From: Centroberyx gerrardi
Lineage: Eukaryota; Chordata; Actinopteri; Beryciformes; Berycidae
NCBI RefSeq assembly: GCF_048128805.1
Contig: NC_136012.1
Span: 7,944,121 to 8,008,120 of the forward strand
DNA: 64,000 nucleotides
Direction: 5' to 3'
The notes under the pieces: model-generated
The model's database searches: none
Told to the model about the DNA's origin: nothing
The model's input: only the letters and a program-made list of their open reading frames with translations
Shown: piece after piece, positions 1-8,849 of the stretch
How positions within the stretch are numbered: the first letter of the stretch is position 1
Layout: each line of letters begins with the position of its first letter
Position numbers and translations under genes: made by a program

Positions 1-290
1 CCACAGTGGCAGTGCGGAGTCAGTCGGACTCTGTGAAGTCAGAGAGGAGGGTCGGTCCCGGGTCGTCACAGGCACGAGCGCAGACCCCTCTGAGCCCCGA
101 CCTAGCCGATACCACCCAGCCAGGCATGGACGCCCCTCCTCTGCCCCTGGGGGGAGAGCTGGTGCAGGGGCTCGCCGCAGGACTGTCTGCCCCTGCCTCT
201 GGAAGTCAAGCCTGGGGGTCAGGGAGAGGGCCCGGCGCTCTGCAGCCCCTGCAGCACCACTGAGACATACAGGTACGGGACTGTTGGACC
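1..290 (+). pseudogene. zbtb3: zbtb3-like middle fragment, copy 1
   Basis: The reading frame from the left edge is open to about 261. Bases 6-84 match 36261-36339, the end of the BTB-exon frame in the second zbtb3-like copy (frame [14 protein letters not shown]). After base 84 this copy goes on with proline/glycine-rich protein while the other copy switches to unrelated DNA, so each holds part of the original exon. The frame ends at a TGA followed by a GTACGG that could be a donor. The BTB domain would lie left of the window and no zinc fingers follow, so this is a partial or broken gene. The zbtb3 name rests on the linked BTB domain at 35712. Confidence 0.5.
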
Positions 291-379
291 CCTTACCTGA
301 TTTTAACCCTATTCTACTGTATATGCCATGTTGTTTCTCCTTGTACTGATGAACAATTTGGACTTTTTTCTATGACTAG

Positions 380-870
380 TTGTTACGGAGGAGCCGCCAG
401 ATCATACCCCTCTTCTTTCTCTCATTCTCCAGCCGCAGCAGTAACCAGCAGCCCTCCTCCTCCTCTTCTTCTTCCTCCCTGGTACCAGTGAGTCAGGCCG
501 GTTGTCGGTCAGTGGTCGCCCCGCCCCGGTCAAACTCCAGCCTGCCCCCAGCCCCCACCAGGAAGTCCCCCGACTGCCCCAGGACGACAACTCCATCAGG
601 ATACCCTCAGACAGCGACCACAGACGCACACTGGGCGCGGGGCAACAGATGCTCATGTTAATCCACGCACAATCACTGCCCTCACGCTTGGAGGCGAACC
701 CAACGCACTCGCCGGCCCAGCGCACACACCCCCAGATCAAAATCCACAACCCTATATCGCTCCAACACCGAAGCCCGGACTTCCACCTGACTCCCCAGGC
801 CCAAACCCTTACAAGACCCAAGTGGAGACGGGAGCGTCGCGCAGATCTGACCCTTCTGGGCAGAGTGAGG
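380..870 (+). pseudogene. zbtb3-like low-complexity segment, copy 1
   Basis: A serine/proline-rich stretch closely similar to 36430-36893. Two frames stay open for long distances in both copies, so the original frame cannot be chosen by eye. One reads ITALTLGGEPNALAGPAHTP and looks like the disordered linker between a BTB domain and zinc fingers. It runs without a splice site into a kindlin-3 exon fragment at 871. I treat it as part of a chimeric, non-functional zbtb3-like copy. Assignment to zbtb3 is inferred from position only. Confidence 0.4.
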
Positions 871-960
871 ATGGAGGAGATCTACGACCTGACCGAGGTT
901 CCCCTCACCTGAGGTACGCTCATCACCCTCATTCAGGGCCTTCAGTGAATTTGCAATTTT
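871..960 (+). pseudogene. fermt3: fermt3 exon fragment fused to zbtb3-like DNA, copy 1
   Basis: The segment reads MEEIYDLTEVPLT then TGA. It matches the end of the kindlin-3 exon at 38161-38277 (VEEIYDLTEVPLTS), with a C-to-G change that turns the serine codon into a stop. The match continues past the exon into the intron, including the donor GTACGC, so the piece arrived as genomic DNA and not through mRNA. Its left half is zbtb3-like sequence. The same junction occurs at 36894. Confidence 0.75.
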
Positions 961-1218
961 GCAAACATGCAAACAATTACAAAAAAATAATTTAAGCTAT
1001 TAAAAACATTTCAAAAACCAAATGAACCAAATGAAAATAACCAGTAAAACACCCCAAAAAATGCATCAATAGCCAGGAAACCTCAGTGGAAAACGGATGT
1101 TGAAGTGCATGTAGTGCTCTATCCATGAAGAACTACAAAGATACATAACTCCTACTGTTAAAACCCCCAACTTTAGACATAGTGATACAGCAGGGTGCCC
1201 ATGAAGAAGTACAACTCT
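961..1218. other. AT-rich spacer, no gene seen
   Basis: AT-rich intron-like DNA between the fermt3 fragment and the first tRNA. No reading frame or known repeat is recognised. The motif aaatgaaccaaatgaaaat recurs in other fermt3 introns here (near 2211, 4357, 41579, 43332), which marks it as part of the duplicated unit. Confidence 0.4.
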
Positions 1219-1290
1219 TGACCCTGACGTGATTTGAACACGCAACCTTCTGATCTTGAGTCAGACGTGCTACCGTTGCGCCACAGAGTC
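1219..1290 (-). tRNA. tRNA-Trp-like gene with CAA anticodon, probable relic
   Basis: On the minus strand this 72-nt sequence has the body of vertebrate tRNA-Trp: acceptor GACTCTG pairing with CAGGGTC, A box, T-loop TTCAAAT and discriminator A. Two changes stand out. The anticodon loop reads CTCAAGA, so the anticodon is CAA instead of CCA. The D stem has a C-A mismatch (GCGC with GCAC). No run of four or more T follows the 3' end. It is either a decayed tRNA-Trp or, if expressed, a Trp-body tRNA with a leucine anticodon. Confidence 0.8.
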
Positions 1291-1622
1291 TGTTTTACAT
1301 AACTGACAGGTTCACTAATCTGCTGAGACAAACCATACAGCTGACAAAAATGAAGATAAACATAATATTTATCATGTATCATGAGTGTATGCATTTTGGT
1401 AACCTCAGTAGAAAGTGAATGTTCAAGTCTGGCAGAACGCCTATAGTGCTGCATCTATGAAGTTGCACATACAGTGTTATACATACGTCTGACCCTTAAG
1501 AGCCACAAAGAACACACATAACTCCTACTACTACACAGTGAGCTGCCCATGAAGAAGTCACACAGTGTTACACAGATATAAATTATAAAGTTCCACATAG
1601 AGTGAGCTGTATGTGGAAATAT

Positions 1623-1694
1623 TGACCCTGACGTGATTTGAACACGCAACCTTCTGATCTGGAGTCAGACACGCTACCATTGCGCCACAGAGTC
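1623..1694 (-). tRNA. tRNA-Trp (CCA)
   Basis: 72 nt on the minus strand with CCA anticodon in loop CTCCAGA, a fully paired acceptor stem and an intact T arm. Compared with the cluster consensus it has a D-loop change (AATGGTA) and a G-U pair in the D stem. The A and B boxes look usable. No oligo-T terminator is visible immediately downstream. Confidence 0.85.
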
Positions 1695-1724
1695 TGTCAT
1701 ATATTTAATATTGATTGATATTAA

Positions 1725-2215
1725 ATAATTCTACTAACGTCACTTAGATACCACAGGTAATAACGTGACCTAACGTTAAAGTTTATAGGGCAACGGAAGA
1801 CGTGGATGTATGTAAATTAACGGCAGAGAGTGGAGCTCAGTGTGGGAGCAATGCTCCGGTAGCGTGACACGTTTAACGGTTAAATTACCTATTCCACCAA
1901 CGTCACACACCACAGGTCATAACATGACCTACCGTTAAGGTTTTCAGGACAGAAGAAGATGTGGATGTCTGTAAATTGACGGTGAAGAGTGTGGCTCTGT
2001 GTGGGATTCAATATGGCATTATCAGTGTGTGAGACTCAATGTGGCGTTTAGCCCATAGACGAGAGGCCATCTCTTAGTCAAAGACGCCCTCTAGAGGCCA
2101 TCTCATGAAGCGACATCTCACTGTTACCTGACTGACTGACTGACTGACTGACTGAATGCCTGACCTGAATTTGCCTCATGATGCCCTCCGCTGCGCTGTG
2201 GGAAAAAACAAATGA
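1725..2215. repeat. Interspersed repeat R, copy 1, with CTGA microsatellite
   Basis: A moderately repeated unit also found at 38857-39290 (same strand) and at 8085-8440 (opposite strand). It shares the blocks around aaagacgccctctagaggcc and the CTGA tandem array (here about 2128-2154). The left part is itself partly doubled (1725-1860 and 1876-2000). No reading frame is recognised. It is probably a decayed mobile element. Confidence 0.6.
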
Positions 2216-2793
2216 ACCAAATGAAAAAGACCAGTAAAACAGCATCAATGAGAAAGTCACACAAAAACAACAGTTGAGTACACACACACACACACAGGTA
2301 CGCATTGTGCATACATGTATATTATGCCTATGCATGAAAAATGACTCTGTTTACATCCCTATCATTTGTTTGTCTTATGAAAAGGTTTCATATTATAGGT
2401 AGATTTCAAATTTCAAATAATCCCCGCAAATTATACTTGCACGTCAAACCACACCGGAGCTCCTCCGGGGCGACGGAGAAGGTCCGGCGTTGCACGCAGA
2501 GGGTCCCGCCGTGGCTTACATGCACCTCTCCAAAAATGTAACTACACGTAGGGCGACGCACGACCACAAGAACGGTGATTGGCTCGTTTCGTATTTCCTC
2601 CTACCTGTATCCAGTTGCTGTCCGCCGATAGTGAAGACAATGGAGCAGATAGAAGAGAGACGAGCTGAGGAGAGCTGCAAATACATTGATTTGTAGGACA
2701 CTTCATCCCCTTAATCTTTGTGCTTTTGTGTAGAGTAGGTATCATTCACCCTCTTTCCCTACATCTCTCTCTCTCCCTCTCTCTCTCTCTCAG
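2216..2793. other. fermt3 intron remnant, no exon seen
   Basis: Corresponds in part to 39290-39975 of copy 2. Relative to copy 2 it lacks a tRNA-Trp and the kindlin exon at 39676, as if deleted between the shared cagtaaaac motif and the CA repeat (2281-2296). The segment 2400-2700 has no counterpart I can identify. It ends in a CT-rich tract feeding the acceptor at 2792. Confidence 0.45.
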
Positions 2794-2896
2794 GTGGTTG
2801 GACTCTTCTCGTTCTCTCATGCAGCAGGGCGTCCAAGAGAATGACAGACTCTGGCTCTGCTTCAAGTACTTTGCCTTCTACGATATAGAACAATAA
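2794..2896 (+). pseudogene. fermt3: fermt3 exon ([12 protein letters not shown]), donor lost
   Basis: Acceptor CTCAG precedes GTGGTTGGAC. The peptide [12 protein letters not shown]...[13 protein letters not shown] aligns with the kindlin F2 region. Its first G completes the arginine codon split by the donor at 39844. The exon should end CAA then GTAAG, but the sequence reads CAATAAG, so one G of the donor is missing and an in-frame TAA results. The phase-0 end would otherwise fit the next exon (YDAVRLTQ). This is a point lesion or a base-call error. Confidence 0.85.
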
Positions 2897-3002
2897 GAAT
2901 GTGTGTGTGTGTGTGTCCATGTGTTTGTATATGTGTGTGTTTGCAGATGTATGCGTGTAGCACCACATCATTTTTTACTCCATGCAGTACTGATTACTGA
3001 CC

Positions 3003-3192
3003 TTGTATTCCCTGTTCCTTCTCCTTGTCCCTCCTTCCATATTCTTCCCTCTCTCTACCTCTCCTTCTTTTTCCTCTCCCTCCCTTGCTCCCTCCCTCCC
3101 TCCTTCCCCATTCTTCCCTCTCCTTCTCTTTCCTCTCCCTCTCTCGCCCTTCTCTCCTCTTCTTTTCGCCCTTCCTCTCCTCGGTCCTCCAG
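3003..3192 (+). repeat. Long polypyrimidine tract before fermt3 exon
   Basis: About 180 bases that are almost entirely C and T, ending at the acceptor CCTCCAG. The same tract, slightly shorter, lies at 40020-40200. It is far longer than a normal splice pyrimidine tract, with mirror-like runs that could form triplex DNA. It is also a likely site of length change and unequal exchange. Confidence 0.7.
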
Positions 3193-3300
3193 TACGATGC
3201 AGTGCGTCTGACCCAGCTGTATGAGCAGGCCCGCTGGGCCGTCCTGCTGGAGGACATCGACTGCACCGAGGAGGAGATGATGCTGTTTGGAGCGCTACAG
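3193..3300 (+). CDS. fermt3: fermt3 exon ([14 protein letters not shown]), copy 1
   Basis: 36 codons, [14 protein letters not shown]...[13 protein letters not shown], closely matching human kindlin-3 ([20 protein letters not shown]). It is bounded by CCTCCAG and a GTAGAC donor, phase 0 on both sides. It belongs to the F2 FERM subdomain before the PH insertion. A copy identical over its readable length lies at 40201-40308. Confidence 0.92.
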
Positions 3301-3873
3301 GTAGACCAGAAATAATATATATTCAGAGGGCTGGAAAACATATAATAATGTTTGTACACTATCAGTTTGTCTCAGACATTGTTACTATTTTATTTTTGTT
3401 TGAGTGGTTGAATTTAATGTGATTGCATTTTCAAAAATCTATGATCTATGATCCTGACTAACCCTAACCCAATCAACTGCCATCCAATCTAAGAATCCAT
3501 ATCATTCCTATAGTCTACTGCTGTACAATTAATGTGAACAGAAACCACAGAGCTAAGACTGGAACCTGTGATGTCATGTGATGTCAAATCTGGTGCTGCT
3601 CCATAGAAAATGAATTAGGAAAGATGGTAAAGGAGACTGTGAGAACAGTCTGGGTTTTATCTGAGAACAGTAGAATATTTTCTGCTTTACAATTGATAAT
3701 AGTGCTATAGAATAGAGCTCACTTGGCCATAAAAACTCACTTTGAAAGAATTCCTCATGTTCACAAATATTGACTTGACTGTCACGGACCATAGCAATAA
3801 CATAGAAATTAACACCTTTGTGTACATAATGCTGCATCCATGATGTTGTACATACAGTGTTACACATGCAGTT
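3301..3873. other. fermt3 intron, no other feature seen
   Basis: Intron DNA with no recognisable gene. The block 3600-3760 is repeated at 41625-41790 in copy 2, which helps align the two copies. Confidence 0.5.
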
Positions 3874-3945
3874 TGACCCTGACGTGATTTGAACACGCAA
3901 CCTTCTGATCTGGAGTCAGACGCGCTACCGTTGCGCCACAGAGTC
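3874..3945 (-). tRNA. tRNA-Trp (CCA), consensus copy
   Basis: A 72-nt minus-strand tRNA with CCA anticodon, acceptor GACTCTG/CAGGGTC fully paired, D stem GCGC/GCGC, T-loop TTCAAAT and A73. It is identical to the copies at 37699 and 39501 and very close to the standard vertebrate tRNA-Trp. It lies antisense in a fermt3 intron. No T-run terminator is seen just downstream. Confidence 0.92.
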
Positions 3946-4556
3946 TGTTTTACATCACTGACAGGTTCACTAATAAGCTGAGACAAACCATACAGCTGAC
4001 AAAAATGAAGATAAACTTTATAAATACATCTGTTGGGTTTAAGATACCAGTGTTATGTTGGTAGAATTGAACTGTCCAGGGATTCAGAAGTGGCTTTTGA
4101 GTTCTTGAGCTCAGAAAAAGCTCTGACTTTGATGAGCTTGACTTGTGGCACTTCACTTCACTGAGTAGAAAGCATCGACTTGGCTTTCATCATACAGTAC
4201 ATTCCATAATGAACACTCAGATTATGAGTACTCATGCAGTATATATTTATATATAGGAAAGTTGAATGCATCATCATAAAGAAACGAGTAGCAGGGAATT
4301 TAAGGTATTAAAAACCATTAAAAAAGGGCTCTCTATTGTCTCTTCTCTTCAAAAACCAAATGAACCAAATGAAAATATCCAGTAAGAATACATCAGTGAG
4401 AAAGACAGACATTGTTTTTCTCAAGTCTAGAGAAGTTAACCTCCTAGAAGTTCTAGGTGTCTGCAGCAGTAACATGCATAATTCTTAAATGAACACCTTG
4501 TTCGTACATGGTTAAAGTGTTTTCTCCTCTGCTCTGTCACACACAAACACATGCAG
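3946..4556. other. fermt3 intron, no other feature seen
   Basis: Intron shared with 41950-43530 in copy 2. The run gcatcatcataaagaaacg near 4270 is the empty version of a site that carries a roughly 1-kb insertion at 42228-43216. Confidence 0.55.
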
Positions 4557-4691
4557 TACCACATCAGCAAGGTGTCCCAGTCGGAGCCCCAGACGCTGAG
4601 CTCCAGTGCGGCCATGGAGGACCTGGAGTCGGCCCTGCTGTCCCTGGAGGTCAAGATGGAGGGAGACAGCAGCTCTGCCTCCGAGATGCTG
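4557..4691 (+). CDS. fermt3: fermt3 exon (YHISKVSQSEPQ), copy 1
   Basis: 45 codons from YHISKVSQSE to SSSASEML, between acceptor ATGCAG and GTCAGA, a usable but weak donor. It matches human kindlin-3 YHINKLSQSG and NLEVKLEG. It is the linker between F2 and the PH domain. Phase 0 at both ends fits the exons at 3193 and 5187. Confidence 0.9.
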
Positions 4692-4737
4692 GTCAGATAT
4701 ACTGGATGTACTTTTCATGCAAATGTCAGTTGTGGAG

Positions 4738-5104
4738 TAGGGCTGAATGATTTTGAAAAAATATCTAATTGCGATTATTTTGTCTGATATTGCAATTGCG
4801 ATATGATTTGCGATATTATAGGGAATGATAATTTTTACATCATTATTCTCATTTTCATTGAAAAACGTCTTAAAATGACTATGGTGTGATTTTTGCGGGG
4901 ATCTGTACCAAACAAAGATGTTTTCTTAAGTCTGTAGAATATGATGTGTAGGCCAGGACATCTCTGCAGCACGACAATATTTAATTTAAAATGGTATTTT
5001 GACACACATTTCGCCTTTAACAAATATTGCGCCTCCTGCGATTTGAAAATTGCAGTAGGCCATATTGCAATTTCGATAAAATTTTGATTAATTGTTCAGC
5101 CCTA
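4738..5104. mobile_element. hAT-like MITE (367 bp) in fermt3 intron
   Basis: Ends TAGGGCTGAAT and TTCAGCCCTA are inverted repeats, flanked by a perfect 8-bp target duplication TTGTGGAG (4730-4737 and 5105-5112). TA-rich, with no reading frame. The 8-bp duplication indicates hAT-type transposition. Confidence 0.85.
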
Positions 5105-5186
5105 TTGTGGAGGGTCGACTGAGAAGCAGCAGCTGATTTCCTCATAGTTCCTCATTCTGTTTTCAAATGCTTTGTCTTTCACGCAG

Positions 5187-5233
5187 GAAAACATGACCGC
5201 ACCAGAGCTCAATGACTATCTGAAGATATTCAG
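5187..5233 (+). CDS. fermt3: fermt3 exon (ENMTAPELNDYLKIF)
   Basis: A short exon ENMTAPELNDYLKIF plus a split arginine, matching human TTIPELKDHLRIFR just before the PH domain. Acceptor CACGCAG and donor GTGAGC are strong. No counterpart is found in copy 2. Confidence 0.88.
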
Positions 5234-5666
5234 GTGAGCTTCAGTTTCCGACCACACAGTCCACAATGCCTTCTTTTAGAACAAAATACAGCCACCAAGA
5301 CAAACACATACACTTTCATACTATTACTTATGTAGCAGATGTTTGGCTTTGTCTCATCTTTCTAAGTCTTTTTCTATTGGCTTACAATGAAACAACATGT
5401 TTCCTGCAAAGCCTTATATTGGTGATTTTTCAATTTTCTCACTGTAAATGACAGATCAGTCCTCCGTGTGTAGAAAATGTTTCATAACAATAGTACCATG
5501 CCAAATCATAGTGAAAAAGCACAGTGAAATGCCAAAATTGCATGGGTGCACATGGGAGAAATCAACCAGCTTTGTCCTGAAAAACGGACTTTTTGGAGAT
5601 ATGAGTACTTAGCATCAAGATGTTTATGTGAAGCCCAGCCTGTAGCGGTGTGACTGTGTGTTTCAG

Positions 5667-5791
5667 GCCTAAGAGGTTGACTCTGAAGGGCTACAAGCAG
5701 TACTGGTTCAAGTTCCAGGATACCTCCATCTCCTACTTCAAGAGCAAGGAGGAGAGCATCGGAGAGCCCATTCAACAGATTAACCTCAAAG
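5667..5791 (+). CDS. fermt3: fermt3 exon, first part of PH domain
   Basis: RPKRLTLKGYKQYWFKF...SKEESIGEPIQQINLKG is the start of the kindlin PH domain, which binds phosphoinositides. Human kindlin-3 reads RPRKLTLKGYRQHW and DPIQQLNLKG at the same points. Acceptor TTTCAG, donor GTAGCA, with a phase-1 end that fits the stub at 6765. Confidence 0.93.
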
Positions 5792-6764
5792 GTAGCAAAT
5801 ATATTACAGATGGATATATTACAGCTCAGTCACAAGTAATGAACCCACTAAGAAATACAACATATACTGTGTCATACATTATTAAATGGAGCCGCTAGTG
5901 GTTCAGATTACAGCTCTCATTCCCTGTATCTACAGCGTAGCTAGAAAGTTTGCATGGCAGCAAAATGAACCTAACTGGCCCAGTTTCCCTCTTCTTCCCT
6001 CACAGTATTAGTGTTTTTAGTATTACGTCTCATAACCAGGGATGCAGTGGAGGGTAAACCCACTTAACTGAGTTAACTTGACCCGCCTTTTTAGTCTGAC
6101 ATTAATGTTTTTGTATGCATCATACCAAGTATTATCAAACTGACATAAGTTATATGAAGATAGGGTCATAAAGAATAAATAAATGAATTTCTGAAACTAG
6201 AACTGATTTTTATATATAATAGTGTCTGTTTGCCTTATGATGACTTACCACATAATTTACCACTCCATCACTGCTCATAACGTACCATATGCTATATTCA
6301 CTGCTGCCTAATTACACTGTAATGAAATGAGGGAGCTGTAATTTATAAGGTTACCATGAAACCTCATAACACAAACACACACGCTTTCATTCTCACTGTC
6401 TCACTTAACTATATAAATAGCTAAGTGAGCTGATAACCAACCAAACAGTTTTCCATATCTGGTATAAAGCCTGACAGTCAGCAGAAGAGCTGAACTGGCA
6501 GCACTTTTCCTTCAGTCTTAAATTAATGAAGCCATGTGACCTGACTGGTGATCCTAGACCGGTACTATGAACAACTACAGGGCTCTCATGTAAAAAAAAA
6601 AGATTCTGTGACATTGTAGGTTCAAATGTGACTCAGTACCTTTGTCACATGCCCTTATCGCTCTCCCATCTTTGCTACCACACTCCTCTGTAGTCCGTCT
6701 CATAACTGCCAGTGAAATAATTCTTTATCAAATCAAAGCACTGTTCCATTTGTCCTGTACTCAG
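5792..6764. other. fermt3 intron, no feature seen
   Basis: AT-rich intron with no recognisable gene or repeat. Confidence 0.5.
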
Positions 6765-6790
6765 GATGTGAGGTGGCTCCAGACGTCAAA
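6765..6790 (+). pseudogene. fermt3: Truncated fermt3 PH exon stub
   Basis: After acceptor TACTCAG the sequence reads GATGTGAGGTGGCTCCAGAC, giving GCEVAPDV, the expected continuation of the kindlin PH domain (human GCEVVPDVNVSGQK). After the aspartate-valine codons it switches to unrelated sequence with no donor. This is a rearrangement breakpoint inside an exon. Confidence 0.8.
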
Positions 6791-6920
6791 CATAGAGTAA
6801 TGATACTCAGACTATCTATGTACATATATGATTTTACAATTGATTTTTTTAATGTTGGTGTAACTGATTCATGAACGGCCACACGCCCGATGTCCACAGC
6901 TATGTCCACTATTTGGACTG

Positions 6921-7260
6921 CATGGACTGTATTTATAGGCTACAAAGATTAAGATGAAGATGAACAGTCTGCAGAAACAGTGGTGGTGATTTGCGGCCAC
7001 CTAGTGGTTGATTCAGATTTATTAGAAGCAGGCCAGTGAACAACTGTTTTGCTGTGGAGGACAGAATCGGCCATAATTAGAAATGAATGAATAAATATAT
7101 AAATCTATGAATATATTCAATAATAATAAAAATAATATATAGAGAAATCAGTCAGTGAAAAAATTTCAAAATCAAGAGTAAATCAATGCAGAATCAAGAA
7201 AATATAATCAGTCAATGCATTATTAATTTATTTCCCAGCTGATTTATTTCAGTATATATT
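6921..7260. repeat. Interspersed repeat S, empty-site copy
   Basis: Closely similar to 20938-20969 joined to 21592-21930. The shared part includes ttgcggccacctagtggttg. This copy is uninterrupted: at 6950-6952 it has a single TAA, where the other copy carries a 622-bp insertion. Confidence 0.75.
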
Positions 7261-8084
7261 TATTTATGTATTAACTGCTTCATAATATGCTAGTAAGGAG
7301 TTTCCGTTTCAGTTCAGCACCAAGCGACTGAACAGTGAGCAGGATCACGCGCTCTCTCTCTCCAAAGGGCCGAGTCTACTTTGAGACTGAATCCGCTGTT
7401 CCCGTTCCCCTTTCCCCTGAAGCAGCCTAGGTTGTAAAAGTCATAGGCAGTAAACAACCAAGAGTGTGTTAAACACCAGCCACAAGTGTTAAAGTGACAC
7501 AGCCTCATTATCATATGGGAGAAATACAGAAACAAACATGGAAAGTGGGGAAAAAAAACGACTATATATATAGACCATTTTTCTTATTAATGTATTGTCT
7601 TACTGATTTATTTATTCATTTATGCTCACTGTTATTTATTTATAGACTTCTTTCTGAATTATATGCATTTTCATGTCTAAATGGCTTACTTCTCATTATT
7701 TATAAGTTTGTTTTTTTTTGCTCTCAGTGGCTTTGGTTTGAGGTTTGAAAAGCAGTTGCAGCATATATATGTAGTAGTAGTAGTAATAATAACAATGATA
7801 ATAATAATGATAATAATATTTATTTATTTAGCACTTCACAAACAAGGAAAATAAAAATGATCAAATTGCATAGAATAGTACAATGGAAAGATCAATTGCA
7901 GTTTTCACCAAATCTGTCATAATTTATAGTTAGTTATAGTTTTAAAAAAGAGTAAATAGAAAATGAATAAAAGAGAGCCAAGGCAAAAAATGCAATGCTA
8001 AGTTTTTCAAAAGATGCTAAAAAAACCCAAATGGGTTTTCATTTGTGTTCAAATACAGCAGAGTGTAAACCTGTCTGTTTTTCC

Positions 8085-8440
8085 CACGGCGCGGCGAGGG
8101 CATCACAAGCCAAATTCAGGTCAGGCGGTCAGTCAGGTAACGCTTAGTGAGATGTTGCTGCATGAGATGGCCTGTAGAGGGCGTCTTTGACTAAGAGATG
8201 GCCTCGCCTATGGGCTAAATGCCACATTCAGTCTCATACACTGATAATGCCATATGTGATGAAAAGAGAAGAGAAAATCCAAGGCACACTCCTGAAGTTA
8301 AAAAGCCTTGGCTATTTCATGTTAAAACGCACCAACGCGTTGCGGCCCCACCAGGCCTTCTTCAGGGTGCAGAGAACCCTGATCAACACTGATGATGCCA
8401 TATTGGATCTCACACAGAGCCAAGGTTGACAGAGGAAACA
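8085..8440. repeat. Repeat R, inverted copy with a short insertion
   Basis: An inverted version of the repeat at 1725-2215 and 38857-39290. About 140 bases at 8256-8395 interrupt it and are flanked by near-identical cactgatRatgccatat, consistent with a target duplication. The insert contains cgcaccaacgcgttgcggcc and a caggccttcttcaggg motif and is probably a short fish repeat. Confidence 0.6.
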
Positions 8441-8849
8441 AATCTAGGCTATATCAGAGGGTCATTGGGCTGGAACACACCGGTACGCCGTTCTGGGAGT
8501 GAATTTGACGACATAACGTGTGTAACTAGCATTATTATCACCATCCACCAGGAACAAAACAAAATTTTCCAAAACGTAAACTAGTAAAACTTTGCTGAAG
8601 ACAAATCTTATTCCTCAAGCTTTCAGTCCTATAGCGATACAGAAGAAACAAACAAAAAATCAAACTGTCCTGAAACTAAAACTACAATTTTCTTTAAGAA
8701 GAGCTATTGTAGCGGTTAGGATTCCTGTGAAAAATACAGTTGTGAGGTACAAATACGCTAGCATGTTTATAATTATTGTGATTTTATTCTTGTGAAGTAA
8801 TGAATAATACTTCATCAAGTGAAATGGCACAAATTGAAAATGAAAACCA

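Larger units (their letters stand above)
6791..8849. other. Repeat-rich spacer left of the lectin gene
   Basis: No gene is seen. It contains repeat copies listed separately (6921-7260 and 8085-8440) and an AT/AGT microsatellite at about 7766-7830. The segment 7290-7700 has no recognised content. Confidence 0.5.

Noticed and set aside
2128..2154. CTGA arrays as a CRISPR array
   Set aside because: The units are 4-base tandem repeats without spacers, in a vertebrate genome.
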